Positions 32,583 to 41,473 are shown, counted from the first letter of the stretch. The stretch is DNA of 64,000 nucleotides from CAIWMF01 sp964402065 (GCA_964402065.1 CAYOAN010000001.1:62001-126000), one strand, 5' to 3'. Program-made: numbers and translations. The notes: a model not told the origin generated them from the sequence alone.

Positions 32583-34451
32583 TTAAAAATGCTTCTTCTC
32601 CTCTCGTCTCAAGCTGAATTGCTGGACTTTTGCTGCAATCGCTTCAGCTGTTAATCCATATTTTTTGCGAAGAATAGGAACAGATCCATGCTCAACGAAT
32701 TGGTCAGGCCAGCCAATTCGAAGGAGAGGGGTCTTTATTTTTTGATCGCTTAAATGCTCTGCAACAGCTGTTCCAAAGCCATTAAGAAGGGCGTGGTCTT
32801 CGAGAGTCACTACTAGGGAGCACTGATGAGCGAAGTGAGTGATGGTCTCGGTATCAAGTGGTTTGATCCAACGAGGGTTGATGACAGCAGCTTGAATGCC
32901 CTGTTGTGATAAAAGTTCCGCTACTTCTAAAGCTACAGCACAGAAATTTCCTAAGCCAAATAAAGCGACATCTGTTCCATCGCGAAGAATTTCGGCTTTT
33001 CCAATGGAGAGTAGTTCAGGGTTTTTTTTAGGAATAGCCCCTGTTCCTGTTCCGCGTGGATAACGAATAGCGACAGGGCCTTGCTGATACTGAGTCATTG
33101 TCCAAAGCATATCAACGAATTCTTCTTCGTCCTTCGGTTGCATATGCACTATGTTTGGAATGCCTCGGAGGTAGGCAATGTCAAACAGTCCGTGGTGTGT
33201 TGGTCCATCATCTCCAGAGAGACCAGCTCGATCCATGCAGAGCTTAACGTTGAGGTTTTGCAAGGCAATATCATGGACGATCATGTCAAAGGCCCGCTGC
33301 ATGAAAGTGGAATAGATAGTCAAAAACGGCTTGAATCCTTCAATCGCCATACCTGAAGCAAAAAGAGCAGCATGCTCTTCGGCAATCCCAACATCATAAA
33401 AACGATCAGGGTGTTGGTTGACAAAGGGCATTAATCCTGTCCCCGTGGGCATTGCAGCGGTGATGGCGACAATAGAGCGATCTTCATTTGCAAATTGAGA
33501 GAGCGCGTGACCAAAAATTTCTGAGTAAGTAGGCGTGGTTAGAGGATCTGTCTCACCGGTCTCTGGCTGATATTTTCCAAGACCATGAAATTTATCGGGT
33601 TTAGCAAGCGCAGGGGCATACCCCTTTCCTTTTTCTGTTAAAATATGGAGGAGGACCGGCTCTTGTTGTGTTTTAAGAAATTCAAACGTGCGGATCAAAA
33701 GCGGAATGTCGTGGCCATCGATAGGACCGTAGTAACGAAAACCGAGGTCTTCAAAAATAACGCCAGGTAATAAAATTTGTTTTACGCCAGTTTCGATTTT
33801 GTGAGCGAGATGGCGTGCTTTTTTTCCTCCAATCCACTCAATGAATTTGGCTGCTTGCTCGTGAAGATGGGCATAAGCTGGGCTCGTGGTAATACGATTG
33901 AAATATTGCGCCATGGCGCCTGTGTTTTTAGCAATCGACCATTTGTTATCGTTGAGAACAACGATGAAGCGTTTAGTGGTAGCAGCAACATTATTGATGG
34001 CTTCATAACTGACGCCACAAGTAAAGGCCGCGTCGCCGGCAACGGCAATAATGTGTTCTTCGCTTTGACGTTGGTCGCGTGCCGCAGCAAATCCGAGAGC
34101 AGCGGAGAGGGCGGTGCCAGCATGGCCAGCTCCATAGCAATCATGGACGCTTTCGGTGCGGAGTAAAAAACCATTGAGCCCTCCATGTTGGCGCATGGTT
34201 GGAAGCTGAGCGCTGCGGCCAGTTAAAATTTTATGGACATATCCTTGATGGCTGACATCAAAAAGGAATTTATCTTTTGGTGTTTCAAAAACACGATGAA
34301 GTGCAATGGTCAATTCTACAACACCAAGATTGGGGCCAAGATGTCCCCCTGTTTTCGAAAGCGTTTCGATGAGTTGCTCTCGAATTTCTTGTGCAAGAAG
34401 AGGGAGCTGATCCTCGGGAAGGGCTTTGAGTGCTGCTGGCGAATCAATCAT
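32583..34451 (-). CDS. dxs: 1-deoxy-D-xylulose-5-phosphate synthase
   Basis: Dxs condenses pyruvate and glyceraldehyde 3-phosphate with thiamine diphosphate, the entry step of the MEP isoprenoid pathway. The ATG at 34451 gives 622 residues. GGHLGPNLGVVELTIALH is the substrate-side motif; the cofactor motif runs from AVAGDAAFTCGVSYEAINN to VLNDNKWSIAKNTGA, with GDA in place of the usual GDG. The pyrimidine and transketolase-like domains include VGIAEEHAALFASGMA and DRAGLSGDDGPTHHG. The gene overlaps xseB by eight bases, as in the common xseB-dxs arrangement. Confidence 0.95.
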   Translation of the reverse strand: MIDSPAALKALPEDQLPLLAQEIREQLIETLSKTGGHLGPNLGVVELTIALHRVFETPKDKFLFDVSHQGYVHKILTGRSAQLPTMRQHGGLNGFLLRTESVHDCYGAGHAGTALSAALGFAAARDQRQSEEHIIAVAGDAAFTCGVSYEAINNVAATTKRFIVVLNDNKWSIAKNTGAMAQYFNRITTSPAYAHLHEQAAKFIEWIGGKKARHLAHKIETGVKQILLPGVIFEDLGFRYYGPIDGHDIPLLIRTFEFLKTQQEPVLLHILTEKGKGYAPALAKPDKFHGLGKYQPETGETDPLTTPTYSEIFGHALSQFANEDRSIVAITAAMPTGTGLMPFVNQHPDRFYDVGIAEEHAALFASGMAIEGFKPFLTIYSTFMQRAFDMIVHDIALQNLNVKLCMDRAGLSGDDGPTHHGLFDIAYLRGIPNIVHMQPKDEEEFVDMLWTMTQYQQGPVAIRYPRGTGTGAIPKKNPELLSIGKAEILRDGTDVALFGLGNFCAVALEVAELLSQQGIQAAVINPRWIKPLDTETITHFAHQCSLVVTLEDHALLNGFGTAVAEHLSDQKIKTPLLRIGWPDQFVEHGSVPILRKKYGLTAEAIAAKVQQFSLRREEKKHF

Positions 34452-34701
34452 TGTCAAAAGGTTGAAGTGTCACTTCGCCTTGAGCATTACGAGAAATAAT
34501 TTCGATGCGTCGTTCTGCTGCTGCTAGTTTTTCTTGGCAAGTTTTTAAAAGTTGAGTTCCTTCTTCATAACGTTCAATTAACGTTTCAAGAGGAGGAGGG
34601 GTCAGCTCGATGTCCGCAACAATGGATTCAAGGCGCGCGAGAGCTGACTCTAATGAGTGTTGAGACGAAGGATGAGAAGGCGAAGATTCTTTTTTAGACA
34701 T
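34444..34701 (-). CDS. xseB: Exodeoxyribonuclease VII small subunit
   Basis: The ATG at 34701 (MSKKESSPSHPSSQ) gives 85 residues, the usual XseB size; an upstream start would add 28 residues. The conserved helical hairpin is seen in LESALARLESIVADIE and LETLIERYEEGTQLLKTCQE, with the family core L..L..IV..LE......L...YE.G. XseB forms a complex with the XseA nuclease, which is not in the window. It overlaps dxs, so translation is probably coupled. The divergent deacetylase gene begins 97 bases away. Confidence 0.9.
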   Translation of the reverse strand: MSKKESSPSHPSSQHSLESALARLESIVADIELTPPPLETLIERYEEGTQLLKTCQEKLAAAERRIEIISRNAQGEVTLQPFDND

Positions 34702-34797
34702 GCGAAAAGTTTGGCCTGAGTGAATTTTTTTAGTGAAGCGCTTTGTTTGAGGCAAGAGCGTAAATGAATATTTTTTTTTGGACAAGAATGGATAGCT

Positions 34798-35697
34798 ATG
34801 AAAGCATCAAGTTTCATGAAAATTCTCCAAACTTTTTCTGCCTTGCTCCTGACAAGTCTTGTCTATTCAGCTTCAGCTCAAAATCAAGTCGTCACGATCC
34901 CTTCCTCTTCAAACACGGCCGTAACTCCGGCTGTTAATACTTCGGCTTCTATTGCCACGAATACTGAAACTCCTGCTTCTCCACAAGACATGGTTTGTCC
35001 CCATGATGAGAAGATGACATTGCCTGTAGAAGCTCCTGCTTCTTTGAAAAGTTATACTTCTGTTCCTGTCGATGGGCCTTATATTGCGATGTCCTTTGAT
35101 GATGGACCAAGTCCTTCTTTAACGCCGCGACTGTTGGATATATTGAAGCAGCGAGGGATTAAAGTAACTTTTTTTGTTATTGGTCAAAATGTAGAGCATG
35201 CTCCGGGGATCGTTGCCCGTGCAGCTGCTGAAGGGCACGAGATAGGAAACCATACTTGGGATCATCCAGCTTTGACAAAGCTCTCAGATGCGCGCGTTCA
35301 GGAAGAGGTTAACAACACTTCAGATGCTATTTTCAAAGCTATAGGAAAAAAACCGACTTTACTTCGTCCTCCTTATGGAGCTGTTAATCCACGCGTTCAC
35401 CGGTTGATTGATCAAGATGGGATGAAAGTTGTGCTTTGGTCTGTTGACCCTAATGACTGGAAACGCCCTGGATCAGCAGTTGTTGAGCGCCGTATTTTAG
35501 CCGGGGCAAAACCAGGGGCTATTATTCTCTCGCACGATATTCACCCTGGAACGATTGAAGCAATGCCTGCAACCCTTGATGCATTGCTAGCAAAAGGATA
35601 CAAATTTGTAACTGTATCCGAGCTAATTGCCATGGAAAGCAAGCATCCTAAAACTCCTGTGGCTAGCGCAAGTCCATCTGCATCCGCAAAAAAGTAG
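34798..35697 (+). CDS. Exported polysaccharide deacetylase (NodB domain)
   Basis: A 299-residue exported enzyme (MKILQTF... at residue 7 is an alternative start). The signal peptide runs to SASA (about 27), followed by a Ser/Thr/Ala-rich linker to residue 85. The NodB motifs are all present: MSFDDGPSPS with Asp101-Asp102, HTWDHP with the metal-binding His152 and His156, RPPYGAVN, DPNDWKRPG and LSHDIHPG. It removes N-acetyl groups from peptidoglycan or another GlcNAc polymer in the envelope. It is transcribed away from xseB-dxs. Downstream lies a repeat-filled gap of 372 bases. Confidence 0.92.
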   Translation: MKASSFMKILQTFSALLLTSLVYSASAQNQVVTIPSSSNTAVTPAVNTSASIATNTETPASPQDMVCPHDEKMTLPVEAPASLKSYTSVPVDGPYIAMSFDDGPSPSLTPRLLDILKQRGIKVTFFVIGQNVEHAPGIVARAAAEGHEIGNHTWDHPALTKLSDARVQEEVNNTSDAIFKAIGKKPTLLRPPYGAVNPRVHRLIDQDGMKVVLWSVDPNDWKRPGSAVVERRILAGAKPGAIILSHDIHPGTIEAMPATLDALLAKGYKFVTVSELIAMESKHPKTPVASASPSASAKK

Positions 35698-35777
35698 ATT
35701 AAGAGTCTGTTAAAATTACTGTTGCTGCAGCACAAGACTGCATGCTCTGATGTGACCTCTTGCGTGCATAAAAGTTC

Positions 35778-36084
35778 GTTAGAGCATATTAAAATGCTCT
35801 AGCCGCAGTGTTGAGGGGGCACTCCCGTGTTTGAAGGTTCGAGTATGAGGCATCGTCAAATTACTTAGAAATGACAATAAATGGACTTGATCTTATTGAG
35901 AAACAAGCAGCGTTCTTATCTTATCGTGTTATCGTTGAGATAGCCCTCGATGTTCGGCCTTGCCTTTTCTAAAAATCTCTAAGCGCTTTCCTGTCATTTC
36001 TAAGTCATTTGACTCGGCTCTGTGTTTCTGCGCTCCTCTTTTCTGGCAAGGCATCGGCTGTCATCTTTTTTAAAATTGGTCTAG
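35778..36084. repeat. Family-1 MITE-like element split by a family-2 insertion
   Basis: The outer element starts GTTAGAGCATATTAAAA and ends TTTTAAAATTGGTCTAG. Its first part matches the core at 61.27 kb (GTTCGAGTATGAG) and its last part (GTTTCTGCGCTCCTC, CATCGGCTGTCAT) matches the core at 27.0 and 61.3 kb. In between lies the family-2 element at 35855-36013. The right end provides the stop codon and last residues of the 818-residue gene. The rest of the 372-base gap (35698-35777) holds only an AGAGTCTGTTAAAATT word similar to the repeat end. Confidence 0.6.
35855..36013. mobile_element. Family-2 MITE-like element with 22-base terminal inverted repeats
   Basis: The left end (35855-35876) and the inverse of the right end (35992-36013) agree at 21 of 22 positions and start GTCAAAT. 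The 159-base element carries AAGCAGCGTTCTTATC and GTTATCGTTGAGATAGCC, also found at 42.5 kb. It contains no ORF and lies within a family-1 element. Its ends and size fit a MITE moved by a transposase elsewhere. Confidence 0.7.
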
Positions 36085-38526
36085 GGAGTTAAATGGAGAG
36101 GGGCACTCCGAAACAGAAGAGGTAGCGTGAGTGTTGGAGGTAGTTGTATCTTCGGTGTCGGTATTTTCCTCTAAAGAACCAGAAGAAGTTTGAGCGTTTA
36201 AGGGGTGTTGTTGAGCTTGAGTTTGCTGGGAAGTCTCAAAAATTTCTGGAGCTCTTGGAGTGTTGATTTCTGGCACTTGAGGTACCGGCTCAGCATACGA
36301 ACTAATAAAATTTTGAATAGATTGCACTATTTTTACCAGTAACTTCAATGAGCTGTCGTAGTCATTTGGAATAAAAGTGCGAGATGATTCTTTTATAAGA
36401 TCTTCTTCCCATAAGGCAAACCAGGCTTTAATGTCCTCTCTTGAATCTAACATGAGTGCTAAGCGATCTTGCTCTGATGGATCTAAGATCGTGCGATTTG
36501 ATTCCATATGCTTCTGAATCTTTTTAAGATGACGAAAGGTTGCTAGGGTGAGGTTGGTTAATTCTATTTTGAGAGGTAGGATAGAGGTTGGCGTGTAACG
36601 GCCATGGTAGATCTCACCTGCTGTATTAACGACTTCTCTCAGTTCTTTCTCAATAGTTTGAACTTGTTCTTTCCAAATGTCAGTAGCTTCTTGTTTTAAA
36701 ACTCGTAACAAGCGAGGGTGTGGGCCATAGTTTCTTTCTTTCCAAGTGTCTGCATCATTCATCAAGGTTGTTTTTTTATAGACTAATTCCTTGATGAGTC
36801 GGTCGCTTTTGCTGAAGCACTCTTGAAACTGCTGCCATGCAGCCTCATCCTCCCACTCCCAAGGTGCTGATTTTTCTGAATCATAATTTTGTTTGATTGT
36901 TTGATAAAAAGCCTTGGTTTCAGGTGTGGCTTCCTGAAGCTGCTTATTAATAAGCTCAGGAATCAATATTTTCAAAGAGGCTTTTTTTTGCCTTTTACCT
37001 GCGAATAATCGTTCCTTAACCGATGCTTTGTGATAATCCGAAAGGAAAACACCCTTAGGCTTGGGATAAGCAAAGATCTTCTTCTCCCTCTCCTTCTTGG
37101 AGCTCAATTTAAAGCTTACTTTTTTTTGGTTTGCTGTAACGTACTTTTTAAGAAGCTGGAGAGCTTCCTCTTCTCTCTCTACAAGTTGTCTCCATGGAGC
37201 TGTAGAGCTTGTTTTCCATTCTTGGAGAAGTACTTCATAAGGCCAGTAGTTTTTTCCTCCGTGATAATTAATCTGATAGGTTTCTGCTAACTGGTGATGG
37301 AATGTTTTATATGCTTCGGCATGACAATGCTCTGGACTTTGGAACAAATAAGCAACCCAAGTTTTTTGGTATAATTCTTTTGGGAAGGTGAAAAAATTAG
37401 CATATTCCTTATAAAGCGAAGAGCGATGATAGCGCCAAAGCCATTTTGCAAGAGCCTGATTGTGCCGCTGGTTAGCTTTAACACAATCAGTTGGAGCAGC
37501 AACTAAGCGTAACTTCATCAAATGGTAATAGTCTTTGACGCTTTGAGCATGTTGATCGGTAAAGGCTTTAGCTGATATTAAAAAATCGCTGATCCAAGGG
37601 GCAGATTGTTTTATTCTTCTTTGTTGTAATTCGGTCAAACATTGTGTGTGTTCTAAAAAATTGATCCTCTCGAGCTCGTTAGCAAGCCATTTTAAAAAGT
37701 TGCCATCAATTGTTATTTCTGTGGAATCACTCCATGGCAAAGGAGTTTCTGCTTGATGATTTGTTGAAGTAGAATCGATTGGATCTTCAGGGTGGGCTAC
37801 ACAAGATCCCGCTTCACGGCTTTCTTCTCTACTTCGATATGCTGCTGTTGTTTCTTCTGAGGTGAGATGATTGCTTCCCTCGCTTTCTCTTTCCGCGCCA
37901 TGCATCGCTTCCCTAGGATGAAGAATAGCAGCGGTAACAGCGGCTATCCCGATGACGCCTGCGATAATTTCACCTGTGGTCCACGTTTCTTTTTCCTCGT
38001 GGGAGCTTGTGCTAACTTGAAAAGTATCTCCAATATGAGTAACAATCACATAACTCTTCAAGTTGGAAGATAAACTAGGATCAACTTGGTCGTTGCTGGC
38101 AGCAGCAATAAAGTAGGAGGCCATTTCTTCTTTTTCTGGATCAGCTTCCATGGTCCCATCGAGAGTGTATGCCCCTTGTTCTGTTGTTGTTTCATCTTGC
38201 TCGCCTATTGGTTGGTCGTTTTGAAGCCAGTTGCAATAACGCTTTGCTGAGAGATGAGAGATATAAGGGACAGGATCTTCTTCATGTTCAGGAATGACTT
38301 CGTAACAGTAACATCCAGGTTCGCCATGACGTAAAATGCAGGCAGAGAGAATATCTGAGCCCATTTTTTCATTGTATAGACCATAACGATCTGATGCTGC
38401 TGTTGCTTGAAGAAAGGCAGTATACTGCCTAACAGTGAGCACCTGTGCCCCACGAGATGCATCGCTTGCGCTCAGTGAGGGAAGTGGTGCGATTAGCAAT
38501 AAAACAAGGGAAAATACTTTTAACAT
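36070..38526 (-). CDS. Large exported protein with partial FGE-like domain
   Basis: An 818-residue protein of unknown function. A signal peptide is seen at 1-20 (VFSLVLLLIAPLPSLSA). Residues about 28-145 resemble the first half of a formylglycine-generating-enzyme (sulfatase-modifying factor) domain: LTVRQYTAFLQATAASDRYG, YNEKMGSD, YCNWLQNDQPIGEQDETTTE and EQGAYTL, but the catalytic C-terminal half is absent. A membrane segment follows (about 185-203, IIAGVIGIAAVTAAIL), then a long helical region with many Trp and Glu to residue 740, then a Thr/Ser/Gln-rich tail. The stop codon and last residues SLDQF come from a repeat end. It stands alone, between a repeat and the thioesterase gene. A cell-surface or secreted role is plausible. 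Confidence 0.65.
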   Translation of the reverse strand: MLKVFSLVLLLIAPLPSLSASDASRGAQVLTVRQYTAFLQATAASDRYGLYNEKMGSDILSACILRHGEPGCYCYEVIPEHEEDPVPYISHLSAKRYCNWLQNDQPIGEQDETTTEQGAYTLDGTMEADPEKEEMASYFIAAASNDQVDPSLSSNLKSYVIVTHIGDTFQVSTSSHEEKETWTTGEIIAGVIGIAAVTAAILHPREAMHGAERESEGSNHLTSEETTAAYRSREESREAGSCVAHPEDPIDSTSTNHQAETPLPWSDSTEITIDGNFLKWLANELERINFLEHTQCLTELQQRRIKQSAPWISDFLISAKAFTDQHAQSVKDYYHLMKLRLVAAPTDCVKANQRHNQALAKWLWRYHRSSLYKEYANFFTFPKELYQKTWVAYLFQSPEHCHAEAYKTFHHQLAETYQINYHGGKNYWPYEVLLQEWKTSSTAPWRQLVEREEEALQLLKKYVTANQKKVSFKLSSKKEREKKIFAYPKPKGVFLSDYHKASVKERLFAGKRQKKASLKILIPELINKQLQEATPETKAFYQTIKQNYDSEKSAPWEWEDEAAWQQFQECFSKSDRLIKELVYKKTTLMNDADTWKERNYGPHPRLLRVLKQEATDIWKEQVQTIEKELREVVNTAGEIYHGRYTPTSILPLKIELTNLTLATFRHLKKIQKHMESNRTILDPSEQDRLALMLDSREDIKAWFALWEEDLIKESSRTFIPNDYDSSLKLLVKIVQSIQNFISSYAEPVPQVPEINTPRAPEIFETSQQTQAQQHPLNAQTSSGSLEENTDTEDTTTSNTHATSSVSECPSPFNSLDQF

Positions 38527-38541
38527 GAAAACTGCTATCAG

Positions 38542-38991
38542 TTAATTGGATTTTTCTTGCATAGGGACAAAGGGTGTCGGAAATGTTTTAGGGAGACGCA
38601 AGGGCTTTCCTTCGGGAACTTTGACAAAAGCCAGGGCCTGCTTTCCGCTGACAATCGTAATGCCATCTGTGGGGCGTGTAATCTTAAAATGACACCAAAA
38701 GCGCACACCGCTTGCTTCGCCAAGATGTACATGAACATCCAATTGGTCTCCTACAAAAGCAGGCGAATGATAATCAATTTCTGTTTTGAGAATGACAGGG
38801 AAAATGGATTTTTCTTCCATCCACTTCCACTCAAGCCCGAGTTGAACAGCCAGTAATGTCCGTGTCGTTTCGATAAACCGGAGGTACGCAATATTGTGCA
38901 CGACACCTGCAACATCTGTGTCAAAAAACATGACCTGTGCTTGTGTTATGATACTTGTCTTATTCAAAATAGAAGCTGTCTGGGAAGGCAT
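38542..38991 (-). CDS. Acyl-CoA thioesterase, 4HBT/YbgC type
   Basis: A 149-residue hot-dog fold protein. VMFFDTDVAGVVHNIAYLRF is the YbgC/4-hydroxybenzoyl-CoA-thioesterase signature with the catalytic Asp in FFDTD. The body includes TEIDYHSPAFVGDQLDVHV and GVRFWCHFKI. Members hydrolyse short acyl-CoA thioesters in the cytoplasm and are often linked to the Tol-Pal system, which is not seen here. It is followed downstream by the 818-residue gene (15 bases) and lies 11 bases after lolD, so the three may share a transcript. Confidence 0.88.
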   Translation of the reverse strand: MPSQTASILNKTSIITQAQVMFFDTDVAGVVHNIAYLRFIETTRTLLAVQLGLEWKWMEEKSIFPVILKTEIDYHSPAFVGDQLDVHVHLGEASGVRFWCHFKITRPTDGITIVSGKQALAFVKVPEGKPLRLPKTFPTPFVPMQEKSN

Positions 38992-39002
38992 CCTTGGATT
39001 TT

Positions 39003-39674
39003 TTACTGTTTTTCAACAATTAGTCCATCCTTAATTACTAGTGCTCGATCGCCTTTCGCAGCTAGCTGAGGATCATGAGTGACAGCAACAAGGGTGCGTC
39101 GATCTTGTGATGTGAGCTGGAGTAAAAGATCAATAATAGAGGCTCCTGTTGTAGCATCGAGATTACCAGTTGGCTCATCAGCAAATAAAATTGTTGGATC
39201 GTTGATGAGAGCTCGTGCAATTGCAACACGCTGTTGTTCACCGCCGCTGAGTTGAGAGGGTAAATGATCCATTCGTTTTTCCAACCCAACACGAGTCAGC
39301 AGCGATCGCGCTTGAGAGTCGCTCTTTTTTCCTGAGAGCATTGCAGGAAACTTTACATTTTCAAGGGCCGTCAATTCTGGCAGCAAAAAGTAGGATTGAA
39401 AAACAAACCCCATGCATCTATTTCTTAGCAGCGCAAGTCGATCACTTTTCATTGAAAAAAGAGATTGCTTCTCAAATTCAACCTCCCCTTGTAACGGCCT
39501 TTCCAAGCCTGCTAGAGTGTAGAGCAAGGTTGACTTTCCTGCCCCAGAAGCTCCTCGAAGAAACAAAATTTCTCCTTTCATTACTGTTAAATTAATTCCT
39601 TTTAAAACTTCTAACGAAGTCGCGCCAAGATGATAAGTTTGTCGCAGGTTCCGGGCAATAAGGTGAGGATTCAT
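39003..39674 (-). CDS. lolD: ABC transporter ATP-binding protein, LolD type
   Basis: A 223-residue ABC ATPase of the LolD/MacB/FtsE-like subgroup. Walker A is GASGAGKSTLLYTLAG, the signature is SQLSGGEQQRVAIARAL, Walker B is TILFADEPTGNLD and the switch His is in VAVTHDPQ. QTYHLGATSLEVLKGINL at the start is typical of LolD, which powers release of lipoproteins from the inner membrane. The permease (LolC/E) is not adjacent, so the assignment to Lol over other members of the subgroup is not certain. A set of heptamer repeats lies immediately upstream of its ATG. Confidence 0.85.
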   Translation of the reverse strand: MNPHLIARNLRQTYHLGATSLEVLKGINLTVMKGEILFLRGASGAGKSTLLYTLAGLERPLQGEVEFEKQSLFSMKSDRLALLRNRCMGFVFQSYFLLPELTALENVKFPAMLSGKKSDSQARSLLTRVGLEKRMDHLPSQLSGGEQQRVAIARALINDPTILFADEPTGNLDATTGASIIDLLLQLTSQDRRTLVAVTHDPQLAAKGDRALVIKDGLIVEKQ

Positions 39675-39676
39675 CG

Positions 39677-39711
39677 GGTTGCAGGTTACAGATTGTAGCC
39701 TGCAGGTTACA
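39677..39711. repeat. 7-base tandem repeat upstream of lolD
   Basis: Five heptamers in register: GGTTGCA, GGTTACA, GATTGTA, GCCTGCA and GGTTACA. They start three bases from the lolD ATG. Confidence 0.65.
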
Positions 39712-39727
39712 GGAAAAAATTTCCGCT

Positions 39728-39776
39728 TTACTCATCATTAATCACCAACTACTCATTACTCATTATCCATCACTAA
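39728..39776. repeat. Second 7-base tandem repeat between lolD and the GYF-domain gene
   Basis: Seven heptamers without a gap, among them TTACTCA twice, CTACTCA, TCATTAA, TCACCAA, TTATCCA and TCACTAA. The array ends five bases before the plus-strand ATG at 39782, where a ribosome binding site would normally lie. Confidence 0.65.
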
Positions 39777-39781
39777 AAAGT

Positions 39782-40657
39782 ATGTCACCTATTCATATCG
39801 CTCGTCACGGACAGTCACTTGGTTCATTTACAGAAGAAGAAATTAAAGAAGGCATCCGTTCTCAACGTTTTGTTGGAGAAGATCTCTCCTGGAGGTCTGG
39901 TATGAGTGACTGGCGTCCTCTTCAGGAAACGGCCGCTGCTTGGGGCCTTGATGCTGTTCCTTCAAAAGCTTCGCCAGCTGATGCTGAGCTTCCTTTGCTT
40001 AGTGAACCTGCTTGGGAGCGCCGTACTGAGCTCGGTTTTTTTGCGTCAATCATTCAAACGGTCCGCACCGTTCTATCTCAACCAGGGACAACATTTTCGA
40101 AATTAAAAGTAGAGGGTGGAGTTCTGAAGCCGCTTTCTTATTATCTCTTAATGAGTGTGCTGACTTTTGGAGCCGTTCTTTCTTACCAGCTCCCCAGCAT
40201 TCTTAAGAATCCAACACTCCTTTCTTCTCAGTTAGCAGATGTTTCTCCGCGAGTCATCTTGCTTGGTTTGTTTATTGTTTGGCTGCTTTCACCCCTCTTG
40301 TTTACCGGGGGAATTTTTATTTCTTCTTTTGTAACGCATCTCAGTCTCAGACTCATTGCCAGAACTAAAGAACCGTTTCAAGCCACATTTCGTACGATGT
40401 GTTATGCAATAGGATCAGCTTCCGTTGTGCAGTTGATTCCTTTTGTTGGAGGAATTGTGAGTGCTGTTTGGGGCGTTATCATTTATTTTATCGGCTTGAA
40501 GAAAGTACATCGTGTTTCAACAGGGCGACTTTTCTTGGTGCTCTTTTGTTCCATCGTCCTATTTGTGGCATTCTACCTGTTGATTATTGTCCTAGCGTCT
40601 CTTGCAATGGGTGTTTTTGCAGGACATGCACCTCTTGTGCCACCAGTAGTTAAATAA
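39782..40657 (+). CDS. GYF_2-domain plus Yip1-like membrane protein
   Basis: A 291-residue protein. Residues 1-55 match the GYF_2 (DUF4339) domain: IHIARHGQSLGSFTEEEIKE and LSWRSGMSDWRPLQE. From about residue 115 there are around five membrane segments (YYLLMSVLTFGAVLSY, VILLGLFIVWLLSPLLFTGG, FVGGIVSAVWGVIIYFIG and a final long one), as in Yip1-family proteins. Such GYF-Yip1 fusions are common in PVC bacteria; their job is unknown. It converges with the metallohydrolase gene four bases away. Confidence 0.8.
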   Translation: MSPIHIARHGQSLGSFTEEEIKEGIRSQRFVGEDLSWRSGMSDWRPLQETAAAWGLDAVPSKASPADAELPLLSEPAWERRTELGFFASIIQTVRTVLSQPGTTFSKLKVEGGVLKPLSYYLLMSVLTFGAVLSYQLPSILKNPTLLSSQLADVSPRVILLGLFIVWLLSPLLFTGGIFISSFVTHLSLRLIARTKEPFQATFRTMCYAIGSASVVQLIPFVGGIVSAVWGVIIYFIGLKKVHRVSTGRLFLVLFCSIVLFVAFYLLIIVLASLAMGVFAGHAPLVPPVVK

Positions 40658-40661
40658 TACT

Positions 40662-41438
40662 CTATTCAATCACGATGGCTCGGCTGACTTGATCAGGTGA
40701 AGCGCACCAGCGTTGCAATGGTGACGCAGCATTAAGAACACGATCAATTGCTTCGAGCGCTAGCTCTTCTTTATTGCAGTCGGCGCTCAGGTGGCCGAGG
40801 GCTACGTATTGCAATTCTTCGTGAAGTAATTGCTCGAGTAATGTAGCAGCTGCATGATTTGAGAGGTGTCCATGGCGTGAAGCAATGCGTTGCTTCACTG
40901 ACCAGGGCCTCTTAGAATCTTGCTGGAGAAGCTGTTCGTCATAGTTGGCTTCAAGGAGTAAGCCATTAAGATTTTTTAACGAATCAATAACAAGCTGCGT
41001 AGCATAGCCAAGGTCTGTGGCAAAACCAAAAGCAGCTTTTTCTTCTCGCAAGACAAAGCCGACTGGGTCGACCGCATCATGAGGAATTGAGAAGGGTTGC
41101 ACATTCAGCTTGTTTAAAGAAAAAGAAGATCCTGTTTCAAAAATATGCCACGCCTGATGAAGGTTCATTTTTTCTCGAAGGATTGTAGCTGTATGACGAT
41201 TGCAAAAAACAGGAGTGTTATGTTGCTTGCACCATTGAGGGAGACCTTTGACATGATCGCTGTGTTCGTGAGTAATGAGAATGGCTGAAATTTCTTTAGG
41301 AGAAACATGACATTGTGCCAAACGCTCTGTTAGCTGTCGCGCGCTGAGACCAGCATCAATAAGGATAGTAGCGCTTTCAGAGCGGACTAAAGTAGCATTG
41401 CCACTGCTGCTGCTGGCAAGAATTCTAATTTCGAACAT
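40662..41438 (-). CDS. MBL-fold metallohydrolase, YycJ/WalJ type
   Basis: A 258-residue metallo-beta-lactamase-fold enzyme. ILASSSSGNATLVRS is the typical YycJ N-terminus; ILITHEHSDHVKGLP is the metal-binding H-x-H-x-D-H motif; GLLLEANYDEQLL carries the later conserved acidic residue and ALGHLSADCN the final His. YycJ-type enzymes are linked to DNA exonuclease activity or cell-wall coordination, with the true substrate uncertain. It stands on its own between a convergent gene and the tRNA-Arg region. Confidence 0.88.
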   Translation of the reverse strand: MFEIRILASSSSGNATLVRSESATILIDAGLSARQLTERLAQCHVSPKEISAILITHEHSDHVKGLPQWCKQHNTPVFCNRHTATILREKMNLHQAWHIFETGSSFSLNKLNVQPFSIPHDAVDPVGFVLREEKAAFGFATDLGYATQLVIDSLKNLNGLLLEANYDEQLLQQDSKRPWSVKQRIASRHGHLSNHAAATLLEQLLHEELQYVALGHLSADCNKEELALEAIDRVLNAASPLQRWCASPDQVSRAIVIE

Positions 41439-41445
41439 ACGGACA

Positions 41446-41473
41446 GGCTACAGATTGAAGGTTGCAGTCTACA
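41446..41473. repeat. 7-base tandem repeat upstream of the metallohydrolase
   Basis: Four heptamers: GGCTACA, GATTGAA, GGTTGCA and GTCTACA, starting eight bases upstream of the minus-strand start at 41438. Confidence 0.6.
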
